A stretch of 39,749 bases of DNA, taken from contig NZ_ANNV01000137.1 of assembly GCF_000346755.1 (NCBI RefSeq), forward strand, positions 1-39,749, read 5' to 3'. Positions 8,925-16,100 of this stretch are shown here, one piece after another. The notes beneath the pieces are model-generated. The model saw nothing but the letters and a program-made list of their open reading frames with translations, made no database searches and was not told the origin of the DNA. A program made the position numbers and the translations under genes. Within the stretch, counting starts at the first letter, position 1, and every line of letters begins with the position of its first letter. The DNA is from Pseudomonas sp. CBZ-4 (GTDB taxonomy: Bacteria; Pseudomonadota; Gammaproteobacteria; Pseudomonadales; Pseudomonadaceae).

Positions 8925-9332
8925 GTGGCTCAAAAGCAGGAAGAGGAAGAAAAGGTCCGTTTGGACAAGTGGCTATGGGCGGCGCGTTTTTATAAAACCC
9001 GTGCGTTGGCCAAGGCCGCCATCGAGAGCGGCAAGGTGCACCATCGCGGCGAGCGCTGCAAGCCGGGCAAGGAACCGCGCGTCGGAGATGAGTTCCAGAT
9101 TCGTACAGGGTTTGATGAAAAGACTGTCGTAGTACAGGCGCTTTCCGCTGTACGCCGTGGTGCGCGTGAAGCCCAGGCGCTGTACGCCGAAACCGAAGCC
9201 AGCATCGCCAAGCGCGAAAATGCGGCAGCGATGCGCAAGGCCGGTGCCATCGGTATGACCACCGATGGCAAACCGAGCAAGAAACAGCGTCGCGACCTGT
9301 TCAAGTTTCGCGGCAGCGGAAACGACGACTGA
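8925..9332 (+). CDS. hslR: heat-shock protein 15 (Hsp15), S4-domain RNA-binding protein
   Basis: Hsp15 binds 50S subunits carrying stalled nascent chains and helps recycle them. The protein has an N-terminal S4 RNA-binding domain (VRLDKWLWAARFYKTRALA onward, with the S4 motif around ESGKVHHRGERCKPGKE) and a basic tail with KPSKKQRRDLFKF. I chose the GTG at 8925, preceded by GAGG at 8914-8917 with seven bases of spacing, giving 135 residues, about the family length. An ATG at 8859 would add 22 residues with no family similarity. It is followed after about 107 bases by hslO, encoding another stress-response protein, the same pairing as in E. coli. Confidence 0.94.
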   Translation: MAQKQEEEEKVRLDKWLWAARFYKTRALAKAAIESGKVHHRGERCKPGKEPRVGDEFQIRTGFDEKTVVVQALSAVRRGAREAQALYAETEASIAKRENAAAMRKAGAIGMTTDGKPSKKQRRDLFKFRGSGNDD

Positions 9333-9439
9333 GGTCACCGGCAATCGCCCAAAGCGTCACTTGGCTTGGATCTGCCTCGGTTTGTTCATAAACTGCAGCA
9401 TCTTCGCGTCAATATTCTTCAATTCAGATACCCAGACCT

Positions 9440-10342
9440 ATGACTGATCTACCGGATACCGACTTCACCCAACGCTTCATCTTCGACGAGACCGACGCCC
9501 GCGGCGAACTGGTGTCGCTGGAGCGCAGCTACGCCGAAGTCCTCGCCAAGCACGCCTATCCTGAGCCGGTCGCGCAATTGCTCGGTGAGTTGATGGCGGC
9601 TGCGGCGCTGCTGGTGGGCACCATGAAGTTCGACGGTTTGCTGATCCTGCAGGCCCGTTCCGAAGGCCCGATCCCGTTGCTGATGATCGAGTGCTCCAGC
9701 GAGCGCGACATCCGTGGCCTGGCCCGTTACGAGGCCGACCAGATCGCCCCGGACGCGACCCTGTCCGACCTGATGCCCAACGGCGTGTTGGCGCTCACCG
9801 TCGACCCGACCGAAGGCCAGCGCTACCAGGGCATCGTCGACCTCGACGGCGAGACCCTGTCGGACTGCTTCACCAATTATTTCGTGATGTCCCAGCAAGT
9901 GGGCACCAAGTTCTGGCTCAACGCCGACGGCCATCGCGCCCGTGGCCTGCTGCTGCAACAACTGCCGGCCGACCGTATCAAGGACGACGACGATCGCGCG
10001 GAAAGCTGGCGCGGCCTCACCGCCCTGGCCGGCACGCTTACGGCGGAAGAACTGCTGGGCCTGAGCAACGAAACCATCCTGCACCGCCTCTACCACGAAG
10101 AAGCCGTGCGTCTATTCGACGCACAGTCGCTGCGCTTCAATTGCAGCTGCTCACGCGAGCGCTCGGCCAATGCGCTGGTCAGTCTGGGCCTGGAAGATGC
10201 ACAGAACCTGGTGGTGGAACACGGTGGTCATATCGAGATCGACTGCCAGTTCTGCAATGAGCGTTACCTGTTCGATGCTGCCGATGTCACGCAATTGTTC
10301 GCCGGCGCAGGCATCGACACCCCTTCCGATACCCGCCACTAA
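9440..10342 (+). CDS. hslO: redox-regulated chaperone Hsp33
   Basis: Hsp33 is a cytosolic holdase that is activated when oxidation releases its zinc. The 300-residue protein shows the diagnostic C-terminal zinc site: C235 and C237 (NCSCSRE) and C269 and C272 (DCQFCNE), a C-x-C...C-x-x-C arrangement with 31 residues between the pairs. The N-terminal substrate-binding domain includes the long helix YAEVLAKHAYPEPVAQLL. It lies directly after hslR on the same strand and before pckA. About 180 bases downstream of its stop hold the pckA promoter and leader. Confidence 0.97.
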   Translation: MTDLPDTDFTQRFIFDETDARGELVSLERSYAEVLAKHAYPEPVAQLLGELMAAAALLVGTMKFDGLLILQARSEGPIPLLMIECSSERDIRGLARYEADQIAPDATLSDLMPNGVLALTVDPTEGQRYQGIVDLDGETLSDCFTNYFVMSQQVGTKFWLNADGHRARGLLLQQLPADRIKDDDDRAESWRGLTALAGTLTAEELLGLSNETILHRLYHEEAVRLFDAQSLRFNCSCSRERSANALVSLGLEDAQNLVVEHGGHIEIDCQFCNERYLFDAADVTQLFAGAGIDTPSDTRH

Positions 10343-10454
10343 AACGTTTAAGCACAGGTAAATCACCTGACAAACGCCGGATTAGCGCAGTTCTGACGGG
10401 AGGGCCCTACTCTTTTTGGGCTTTTCTGGCATAATCCGGCCCACTTTTTTCGCG

Positions 10455-10479
10455 GTAGTAGTGCGCAACTTTCTACTAC
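10455..10479 (+). promoter_or_regulatory. inverted repeat in the pckA leader
   Basis: GTAGTAG at 10455-10461 pairs with CTACTAC at 10473-10479 across an 11-base loop. It lies 43 bases before the pckA start codon and downstream of a possible -10 hexamer CATAAT near 10429, so it may be in the 5' untranslated RNA or be an operator. Confidence 0.4.
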
Positions 10480-10495
10480 AAAACGTTTGGAGCAC

Positions 10496-10510
10496 TCGGC
10501 CATAGGCCGA
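10496..10510 (+). promoter_or_regulatory. hairpin next to the pckA ribosome binding site
   Basis: TCGGCC at 10496-10501, loop ATA, GGCCGA at 10505-10510. The Shine-Dalgarno-like GGGG at 10512-10515 begins one base later, and the ATG is at 10522. A stem abutting the ribosome binding site could limit or tune initiation. Confidence 0.45.
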
Positions 10511-10521
10511 CGGGGAACCTC

Positions 10522-12063
10522 ATGACGCAAGCCAATAACGCCGTATACACCGATCTGAGTGTTGACGATCTGGTCAAAGAAGCCCTGCAGCGCGGTGAAG
10601 GCGTGCTTGCCGATACTGGCGCGCTGGTCGTAGAAACCGGTCACCGTACCGGTCGTTCGCCAGTCGATCGTTTCATCGTTGAAGAGCCGACTACCCAGGA
10701 CGCCATCGCCTGGGGCCCGATCAACCGCAAGTTCCCGGCCGACAAGTTCGATGCCCTGTGGGCTCGCGTCGAGGCCTTCAACAACGCGCAAGAGCATTTC
10801 GTTTCCCACGTTCACGTAGGTGCGGCCGAAGACCACTACCTCGCCGTGAAAATGACCACCCAGACTGCCTGGCAGAACCTGTTCGGTCGTTGCCTGTTCA
10901 TCAACCCGGCCCAGTACAACCCGGCCGGCCGTGATGAATGGCAAGTGCTCAACGTGGCCAACTTCGAGTGCGTGCCAGAGCGTGACGGCACCAACTCCGA
11001 CGGTTGCGTGATCCTCAACTTCGCCCAGAAGAAAGTGCTGATCGCCGGCATGCGTTACGCCGGTGAGATGAAAAAAGCCATGTTCTCGGTGCAGAACTTC
11101 CTGCTGCCGGCTTCCGACGTGCTGCCAATGCACTGCGCCGCCAACATCGGCGAAGCAGGCGACGTAACCCTGTTCTTCGGTCTGTCGGGCACCGGTAAAA
11201 CCACCCTGTCCGCCGACGAAAGCCGTTACCTGATCGGTGACGACGAACACGGTTGGGGCGAAGGCGTGGTGTTCAACATCGAAGGCGGTTGCTATGCCAA
11301 GTGCATCGACCTCTCCGAGAAGAACGAGCCGGTCATCTGGAAAGCCATCAAGCACGGCGCCGTGCTGGAAAACGTCGTGATCAACGACGCCAAGCACGCT
11401 GACTACACCGACGTCAGCCTGACCCAGAACAGCCGCGCCGCCTACCCGCTGGAACACGTTGCCAAGCGTTCCGAGAAGAACCTGGGCGGCGAGCCAAACG
11501 CGGTGATCTTCCTGACCTGCGACCTGACTGGCGTACTGCCACCGGTGTCGATCCTCAGCGAAGAACAAGCGGCCTACCACTTCCTGTCCGGCTACACCGC
11601 ACTGGTGGGCTCGACCGAAATGGGTTCCGGCGGCGGCATCAAGTCGACCTTCTCCACCTGCTTCGGCGCACCGTTCTTCCCGCGTCCGGCTGGTGAATAC
11701 GCAGAGCTGCTGATCAAGCGCATCCGCGGCTTCGGCTCCAAGGTCTACCTGGTCAACACCGGCTGGACCGGCGGCGGCTACGGCGTCGGCAACCGTTTCA
11801 ACATCCCGACCACGCGCGGCGTGATCGCAGCGATCCAGAGCGGCGCGTTGATCGGTGCTGAAACCGAGCACCTCGACACCATCAACCTCGACGTGCCACT
11901 GGCCGTACCGGGCGTTGAGACCGGCCTGTTGAATCCACGCAACACCTGGGCCGACAAGGCTGCCTACGATGAAGCGGCGAAAGCGCTGGCTGGCTTGTTC
12001 ATCGAGAACTTCAAGAAGTTTGAAGTGAGCGATGCGATCAAGGCTGCGGGTCCTAAGTTGTAA
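10522..12063 (+). CDS. pckA: phosphoenolpyruvate carboxykinase (ATP)
   Basis: Converts oxaloacetate and ATP to phosphoenolpyruvate, CO2 and ADP, the entry step of gluconeogenesis; central for pseudomonads growing on organic acids. The 513-residue protein is the ATP-dependent type, with the kinase P-loop GLSGTGKTTLSAD at about residues 217-229 and the oxaloacetate-binding RTGRSPVDRF near residue 50. Further family stretches are NTGWTGGGYGVG and the C-terminal PRNTWADKAAYDEAAKALA. It has a GGGG Shine-Dalgarno sequence six bases before the ATG, two inverted repeats in the leader, and a strong terminator just downstream. It stands alone, not in an operon. Confidence 0.98.
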   Translation: MTQANNAVYTDLSVDDLVKEALQRGEGVLADTGALVVETGHRTGRSPVDRFIVEEPTTQDAIAWGPINRKFPADKFDALWARVEAFNNAQEHFVSHVHVGAAEDHYLAVKMTTQTAWQNLFGRCLFINPAQYNPAGRDEWQVLNVANFECVPERDGTNSDGCVILNFAQKKVLIAGMRYAGEMKKAMFSVQNFLLPASDVLPMHCAANIGEAGDVTLFFGLSGTGKTTLSADESRYLIGDDEHGWGEGVVFNIEGGCYAKCIDLSEKNEPVIWKAIKHGAVLENVVINDAKHADYTDVSLTQNSRAAYPLEHVAKRSEKNLGGEPNAVIFLTCDLTGVLPPVSILSEEQAAYHFLSGYTALVGSTEMGSGGGIKSTFSTCFGAPFFPRPAGEYAELLIKRIRGFGSKVYLVNTGWTGGGYGVGNRFNIPTTRGVIAAIQSGALIGAETEHLDTINLDVPLAVPGVETGLLNPRNTWADKAAYDEAAKALAGLFIENFKKFEVSDAIKAAGPKL

Positions 12064-12078
12064 GATTCGGTTGTCGTG

Positions 12079-12109
12079 AAAAAGCCGCCTCTTGTGAGGC
12101 GGCTTTTTT
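12079..12109 (+). terminator. Rho-independent terminator of pckA
   Basis: AAGCCGCCTC at 12082-12091, loop TTGT, GAGGCGGCTT at 12096-12105, followed by Ts to 12109 and preceded by As. The A and T tracts on both sides make it bidirectional, so it can also end the EamA gene transcript arriving from the other side. Confidence 0.93.
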
Positions 12110-12121
12110 GTGCGCGGGTGA

Positions 12122-12985
12122 TTAGTCGGCGATGTGCAAGACCACGGCGCCGACGAGTACGAGTACAACGCCCAGCACCTGCACCGCCGACAACCGCTCC
12201 TTGAAAAAGACAAACCCCAGAATCGCCGCAATCCCGCCCGACAACGTACTGATCACCGTCACCACCGACACTGACCCCGCCATCGCTCCCCACGAAAACG
12301 CCGAGAACCCGCCCAGGTTCATCAGGCTCGCCCCGGTCAGCGTCGCGCAGTTTTTCAGTGGCGGTATTTTCAGGCCATCCTTGATCTTCAGCACCATCAT
12401 CACCAGCACGCACAGCCCCACCAGGTAACCCAGCCACAACATGCTGATCGGCCCCAGCGCAGGCAGCGTGTATCGGCCTTGCAGCCAGAAGCTGGTGCCG
12501 TACAGCGTTGCGGCGAGCATGGCGTAGGCGATGGACAGCCGTGGGTTGTTGTGGGGGACGCCGTTGTCCTTGTGCAGGCTGGAGAGGATCACGCCGATCA
12601 CGCACAGGGCGATGCAGCCCAATTGAGTCAGGCTGATGTGCTCACCGCTGGCCCAGGACAGTAGCGTGGTGACTACGCCGTAGGACGTCACCAGCGGTGC
12701 GACGATGGCCGCTTTGCCCAGGGCGAATGCCTTGGACAGCGCGAGTGCGCCGGAGACGGTGAGCAGGGCGGCGGCGATGCCCAGCAGCCAGACGCTCAGC
12801 GGCGCGTCGAGGGACTTGAAGAGGAAGGCCGGGAAGATGACCAGCAACAGGGTCATGATCAAAAAGCCGAGGGCTTGGCCGAAGTACACCGCGCGTTTCA
12901 CGCCGACGGCGCGGGCGTTGAGGCCCACGAGGAAGTCCGTGCCACCCCAGAGCAGGGCGGCCAGCAGGCCCATTGTTACGTCCAT
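12122..12985 (-). CDS. EamA/DMT-family inner-membrane transporter
   Basis: A 287-residue protein of the drug/metabolite transporter superfamily. It is hydrophobic throughout, with about ten predicted membrane helices in two EamA repeats; each repeat contains a family-like stretch such as LLAALLWGGTDFLVGLN at the N-terminus and the second half opens near LSIAYAMLAATLYGTSFWL. The last helix, VLGVVLVLVGAVVLHI, has the EamA ending. Substrate is unknown; members export amino acids, sugars or other small metabolites. It converges with pckA across the bidirectional terminator. A REPIN lies upstream, so it is probably a single-gene transcript. Confidence 0.88.
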   Translation of the reverse strand: MDVTMGLLAALLWGGTDFLVGLNARAVGVKRAVYFGQALGFLIMTLLLVIFPAFLFKSLDAPLSVWLLGIAAALLTVSGALALSKAFALGKAAIVAPLVTSYGVVTTLLSWASGEHISLTQLGCIALCVIGVILSSLHKDNGVPHNNPRLSIAYAMLAATLYGTSFWLQGRYTLPALGPISMLWLGYLVGLCVLVMMVLKIKDGLKIPPLKNCATLTGASLMNLGGFSAFSWGAMAGSVSVVTVISTLSGGIAAILGFVFFKERLSAVQVLGVVLVLVGAVVLHIAD

Positions 12986-13036
12986 GTAAGGTCCTTGTTG
13001 GTTCGTGCGTGGCTTGCCAGATTAGCGCAGATCCAA

Positions 13037-13108
13037 TGTGGGAGCGGGCTTGCCCGCGATAGCGGTGTGTCAGTTGATACCGCCATCGCGGGCAAGCCCG
13101 CTCCCACA
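13037..13108. repeat. REPIN
   Basis: Inverted arms TGTGGGAGCGGGCTTGCCC at 13037 onward and the complement ending CTCCCACA at 13108, with a short 15-20-base unpaired centre. Both arms are the GCGGGC variant, so it is symmetrical. It lies between the EamA transporter start and the DUF1493 gene stop, at the left edge of the accessory patch. Confidence 0.9.
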
Positions 13109-13131
13109 GTGGGGTCTCTGTGTTGTTGAGG

Positions 13132-13761
13132 TCAGCTGAGGTTTTCCAGGGGTTGCGTGTCCCAGGTGTGGGTCTTGATTGCCAGGTACAACATGCCGAT
13201 GGTCAGCGGGATTTTGGCGCCACGGCCCTTGGCGCGATGTTTCAGGAAGACATCGAACACCGGTGGGTTGAAGTAGCGATACGCGTCGTAGTCGCCCATA
13301 TCGAGGGCAAATTCCTCCTCCACGGCTTCCATGAATTGCTTGGCCTCCACACTGTCGCAACCGAGGTCGAAGTTGATCGCGGTTTGCAGGCGCAGGGTTT
13401 TGTGTTTCGGCAGGCCGATTTCTTCGTGCAGCAGTTGCAGGAGTTGCTGCATGGCGAGGTCTTCGGGGAAGTCGGCGGCGAGGTTCATGGTGGGGGCACG
13501 CAGGAGTGGGTGAGGGGGATGGTCGCGTTGCAGGCGGTATTTGTTTCGGGTGATGAAGAGTGCCAAGCCTATCAAGAATACGAAGACAGGTAGGAAGGGC
13601 ATTCTGAGAATCACCGCCACGTAGGGTAGTAGGAACGTCAAAGTGAGCCCGGTCACGAGAAATGTGAGTGCGAAACGCTTTCTGAGGGTGGGGTCTGTGA
13701 CTTGTAGATGCAGCAGCAAGTAAAGGCCGAGGAAAAAGGCTGTTTGCAGATAGATATTCAT
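13132..13761 (-). CDS. membrane-anchored DUF1493 (acyl-carrier-like) protein, copy 1
   Basis: A 209-residue protein with about three hydrophobic segments (residues 3-18, 30-50, 54-71) and a cytosolic C-terminal domain (about 92-205) that I assign to DUF1493. The domain has FDLGCDSVEAKQF, then EEEFALDMGDYDAYRYF and the family ending PLTIGMLYLAI with a following Trp. DLGCDS aligns with the DLGxDS of acyl carrier proteins, and S137 sits where ACPs carry phosphopantetheine; modification is inference. The upstream gene is a diverged paralogue with the same layout, and the two overlap by four bases. GC content looks lower than in the flanking core genes. No biochemical function is known to me. Confidence 0.78.
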   Translation of the reverse strand: MNIYLQTAFFLGLYLLLHLQVTDPTLRKRFALTFLVTGLTLTFLLPYVAVILRMPFLPVFVFLIGLALFITRNKYRLQRDHPPHPLLRAPTMNLAADFPEDLAMQQLLQLLHEEIGLPKHKTLRLQTAINFDLGCDSVEAKQFMEAVEEEFALDMGDYDAYRYFNPPVFDVFLKHRAKGRGAKIPLTIGMLYLAIKTHTWDTQPLENLS

Positions 13762-14393
13762 GACATCTGGTAACCGATTGCTTCGAGCGTCTCAGACTCC
13801 CAGCGTTTGGCTTTGATGGCTTGGTAGAGCATGTTGATGGTGAGTGGCGCCTTGCCTTCGCACCCTCTTTCTACATACCGCAAATAGACGTCGAAACCTC
13901 GGCGCTTGAAGTAGCGGTTGTTTTTATAGTCACCGAGTTTCAAACCGAAATCTTGTTTCAGCGCAGCCATCAATCGTCTGGCCTCGCTACTGCTACAGCC
14001 GAGGTCGTGGTTGATTGAGGTATTGAGGTTAATGGCCTGGTGCTTGGGCAGGCCCACAGCTTCATGTACGAGTTGCAAAAGATGGCGCATGAGGGGGTCG
14101 TCTGGGAAATCGGCGGCCAAGTTAAGCGTGGGGGCCACCAGCAGTGGGTGAGCGGATTTGGTTCGACTGTAGCGGTGGCGGTCCAGGAACAGTCCCGAAC
14201 CTAATAGGACTGCGCCTATCGGCACGCTGGGCAACTGGGCTTCGTGTGCCCAGTAAGGGAGCCATATTGCACAGGCTAGTCCTGTGGCTAGCAGAGACAA
14301 ACCGACATATTTCCTTAGCTTTTGCGCGCGTATTTTGTTGTCGATGACAACGTTCAACACAATAAAAATCAGCCATTGCAGGTACTCCATCAT
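13758..14393 (-). CDS. membrane-anchored DUF1493 (acyl-carrier-like) protein, copy 2
   Basis: A 211-residue paralogue of its downstream neighbour: N-terminal hydrophobic segments (about 5-18, 28-47, 56-71) and a C-terminal DUF1493 domain. Shared blocks include APTLNLAADFPDDPLM, then LVHEAVGLPKHQA, NHDLGCSSSEARRLM and PLTINMLYQAIK. Here the ACP-like aspartate is replaced (DLGCSS), with S135 in the position of the carrier serine. An ATG at 14393 forms ATGA with the stop of the preceding unknown gene, and its own stop overlaps the start of copy 1, so all three are coupled. A second ATG is the next codon. The tandem duplication with divergence suggests the copies work as a pair or have split roles. 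Confidence 0.78.
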   Translation of the reverse strand: MMEYLQWLIFIVLNVVIDNKIRAQKLRKYVGLSLLATGLACAIWLPYWAHEAQLPSVPIGAVLLGSGLFLDRHRYSRTKSAHPLLVAPTLNLAADFPDDPLMRHLLQLVHEAVGLPKHQAINLNTSINHDLGCSSSEARRLMAALKQDFGLKLGDYKNNRYFKRRGFDVYLRYVERGCEGKAPLTINMLYQAIKAKRWESETLEAIGYQMS

Positions 14394-14881
14394 CGGGTGA
14401 TGCCCCCCATAAATGGAATAACCATTGCAGACATGGAGCGCTGGGGGCCTATCCCACCATCGACCTGCGCTTCAATTCCAATAACCACATCGCCTGCGTG
14501 ATAGGTGCGAATGAAGCTTTTGGTGATTACTCCCACAGTTGTGGCAGCGACGCGTGCCACGGGTTTTGAAAATGGGTGAATTGGCGCGCTGAAAGCCCCC
14601 GCTAGCAGCAAAGCGATGATGGTCCCGCGCTCATTGAACAGATCCGCCTGCTGTCGGGTTAGCGGTTTGGTGATCGCGATGGTCATCCTCCAAGGCAAAT
14701 CGCGAGCAAGCATTTTTCCGTAGAGATCCACCAGTTGTTGGCGGACCTTATTTGTGGGCGCGCCAGCTTCTAGTAGGCAGAGATTTGCCAGCGCGTTCCG
14801 ATTGGCGGGTAAAACGGTAAAGCACAGCACGGTGAAAGTGACGCCGTAGTGGCCGATGTATTGAGTCCTTTCGATGTTCAC
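14390..14881 (-). CDS. unknown protein, first gene of the DUF1493 trio
   Basis: I do not recognise this protein. From the GTG at 14881 it has 163 residues and starts NIERTQYIGHYGVTF after the initiator. A GTG at 14911 would add ten residues but has no Shine-Dalgarno sequence, whereas 14881 has a weak GGA nine bases upstream. Two moderately hydrophobic stretches (around GVTFTVLCFTVLPA and GTIIALLLAGAFSAPI) could insert into or touch the membrane. The C-terminal third is glycine- and valine-rich (VVIGIEAQVDGGIGP). Its stop overlaps the start of the DUF1493 copy 2 gene (ATGA), so the three genes are very likely one transcript. No catalytic motif is evident. Confidence 0.6.
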   Translation of the reverse strand: MNIERTQYIGHYGVTFTVLCFTVLPANRNALANLCLLEAGAPTNKVRQQLVDLYGKMLARDLPWRMTIAITKPLTRQQADLFNERGTIIALLLAGAFSAPIHPFSKPVARVAATTVGVITKSFIRTYHAGDVVIGIEAQVDGGIGPQRSMSAMVIPFMGGITR

Positions 14882-15063
14882 AGGGTGTTGTCCAGGCCGT
14901 GGAAAGGGCACTAGTTTCGGTCAGGCGAATGTGGGTTTTTTAGAGGGGCGGTTGAGTGTTTTAAGCAGTTTCGGAAGAGGACGGCGAGGTGACTGGCGGT
15001 TTCTTACAGCCGTGTCCGGCGTTGGTAGCTTGGCAGTGATTTCAGAGGCAAAAGTAGGCCAAC

Positions 15064-15153
15064 TGTGGGAGCCGGGCTTGCCCGCGATGGCGGTGGGTCA
15101 GGTAGGGAATTATCGGCTGATACACCGCCATCGCAGGCAAGCCAGCTCCCACA
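15064..15153. repeat. REPIN with unlike arms
   Basis: The left arm at 15064 reads TGTGGGAGCCGGGCTTGCCC, while the right arm, ending at 15153, is the complement of the GAGCTGGCTTGCCTGCGAT variant. The two halves therefore come from different REP subtypes. It sits between the unknown gene of the DUF1493 trio and the fic stop codon. Confidence 0.88.
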
Positions 15154-15178
15154 GGTTTAGCGGCGTGGCGGGGAACGA

Positions 15179-15778
15179 TTAACTGCTGGCAGGCCGGCTG
15201 ATACACCGCTCGAAAATCGCCTCCAACCCGCGATAATCACACGCCACCGCATCAATATTCGCCGGCACCCACGCGGCGTGTTTCACCAGCCACCAGTTCA
15301 CTGAAAAGCCCGCATTCACAATGATCTGCTCAAACAGGATCCGTTGCGCGCGGCCGTTGCCTTCGCGGAAGGGGTGAATGACGTTGAGGTCGCCGTACGC
15401 CTCGGCAATCTGCGTCACCAACTCGGCCTGGGTCGCGCCGACGTACCAGTTGGCCTCTTGCATATGCCGGATGATTTTCGCCGCTTCCGGTGGGATGCGT
15501 TCCGGGGTGCAGAACAGGGTGTCGCCTTTCTGGATGTTGACGCTGCGCAGTTCGCCGGCCCAGTCGTAGAGGTCGCCAAACAGGACGCGGTGGATGTGTT
15601 GCAGGCGATCGAGGTCGTAGGGCGGTGGGAAGAGCGGGAGGTTGCCTACGGCGATTTCGGAGAGTTCCCGCTCAGCCTGGTGCAGGCGGGCTTCGTCGTG
15701 CAAATCGAGGCGGTTGCGCAGCACGCTGCTACCGGGATAGCAGTACGGGTCCTGGCCCACGCCATATTTGTCGAGCAT
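15179..15778 (-). CDS. fic: Fic-domain toxin (adenylyltransferase)
   Basis: A 199-residue Fic protein with the complete active-site motif HPFREGNGRAQR: H135 is the catalytic histidine, with E139, G140, N141 and R143 in place, so the enzyme should be active. Fic toxins of this class transfer AMP to targets; Fic-1 of P. fluorescens 2P24 is reported to AMPylate GyrB and cause filamentation, held in check by the antitoxin AntF. The start codon overlaps the stop of the antitoxin gene by one base (TGATG at 15776-15780), giving the antitoxin-first order typical of class I Fic systems. No N-terminal inhibitory motif is visible within the toxin itself, consistent with inhibition by a separate protein. 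Confidence 0.92.
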   Translation of the reverse strand: MLDKYGVGQDPYCYPGSSVLRNRLDLHDEARLHQAERELSEIAVGNLPLFPPPYDLDRLQHIHRVLFGDLYDWAGELRSVNIQKGDTLFCTPERIPPEAAKIIRHMQEANWYVGATQAELVTQIAEAYGDLNVIHPFREGNGRAQRILFEQIIVNAGFSVNWWLVKHAAWVPANIDAVACDYRGLEAIFERCISRPASS

Positions 15779-15948
15779 CAGCGTGGGGTGTCGCGGTACT
15801 TGGCAAGGACGGCTTCGCGGGTCGGCAGGGGTTTGTCGACGTCGGCCGGTTGGGTGTCGAACCCTTCCAGGCGCAGGCTGGCCAGGTAATTGGAACGGCG
15901 GATCTTGTGGTAATGATCCTGTTTTTGCTCAAACGTCAGTTCGCTCAT
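15778..15948 (-). CDS. YhfG/FicA-type Fic antitoxin
   Basis: A 56-residue protein, from the ATG at 15948, starting MSELTFEQKQDHYHKIRRSN. It carries SLRLEG at residues 24-29, which fits the inhibitory motif (S/T)xxxE(G/N) whose glutamate blocks productive ATP binding in class I Fic toxins; E28 is the predicted blocking residue. It matches the small YhfG-type proteins found immediately upstream of Fic genes. The reading frame is open further upstream, but those residues show no family similarity, and this short gene is easily missed for that reason. Translational coupling to fic would keep antitoxin in step with toxin. Confidence 0.88.
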   Translation of the reverse strand: MSELTFEQKQDHYHKIRRSNYLASLRLEGFDTQPADVDKPLPTREAVLAKYRDTPR

Positions 15949-16026
15949 CGCAGCGTACTCCGGGGTGGCAAGGCTTGATTGTAGCGCAATGCTTCCGAGG
16001 GCAGGCGCGATAAAAACCACGTCACA

Positions 16027-16038
16027 TTTTGTACAAAA
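16027..16038. promoter_or_regulatory. perfect 12-bp palindrome upstream of the Fic antitoxin
   Basis: TTTTGTACAAAA at 16027-16038 is a perfect palindrome in the divergent gap between the Fic antitoxin gene (minus) and the YfaP-like gene (plus). It is a candidate operator. Confidence 0.45.
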
Positions 16039-16050
16039 AAACTGCCAGCT

Positions 16051-16064
16051 CGCTGAATTCAGCG
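16051..16064. promoter_or_regulatory. perfect 14-bp palindrome in the same gap
   Basis: CGCTGAATTCAGCG at 16051-16064 is a perfect palindrome. Its centre is 25 bases from the centre of the 12-bp palindrome to its left, so the two may be bound from similar faces of the helix. Candidate operator for the divergent genes. Confidence 0.45.
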
Positions 16065-16075
16065 TATGTTGCAGC

Positions 16076-16100
16076 GCAAAATCTTGTAGGGCGATTTTGC
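16076..16100 (+). promoter_or_regulatory. hairpin in the leader of the YfaP-like gene
   Basis: GCAAAATC at 16076-16083 pairs with GATTTTGC at 16093-16100 across nine bases, 23 bases before the ATG of the YfaP-like gene. No T-tract follows. Confidence 0.4.

Noticed and set aside
10363..12231. A 622-codon open frame opposite pckA
   Set aside because: Shadow frame; it also crosses the pckA terminator.
13132..14881. A type VI effector-immunity module
   Set aside because: No VgrG, PAAR, Rhs or toxin domain is visible, and the paralogues are carrier-like; I left this as one possibility only.
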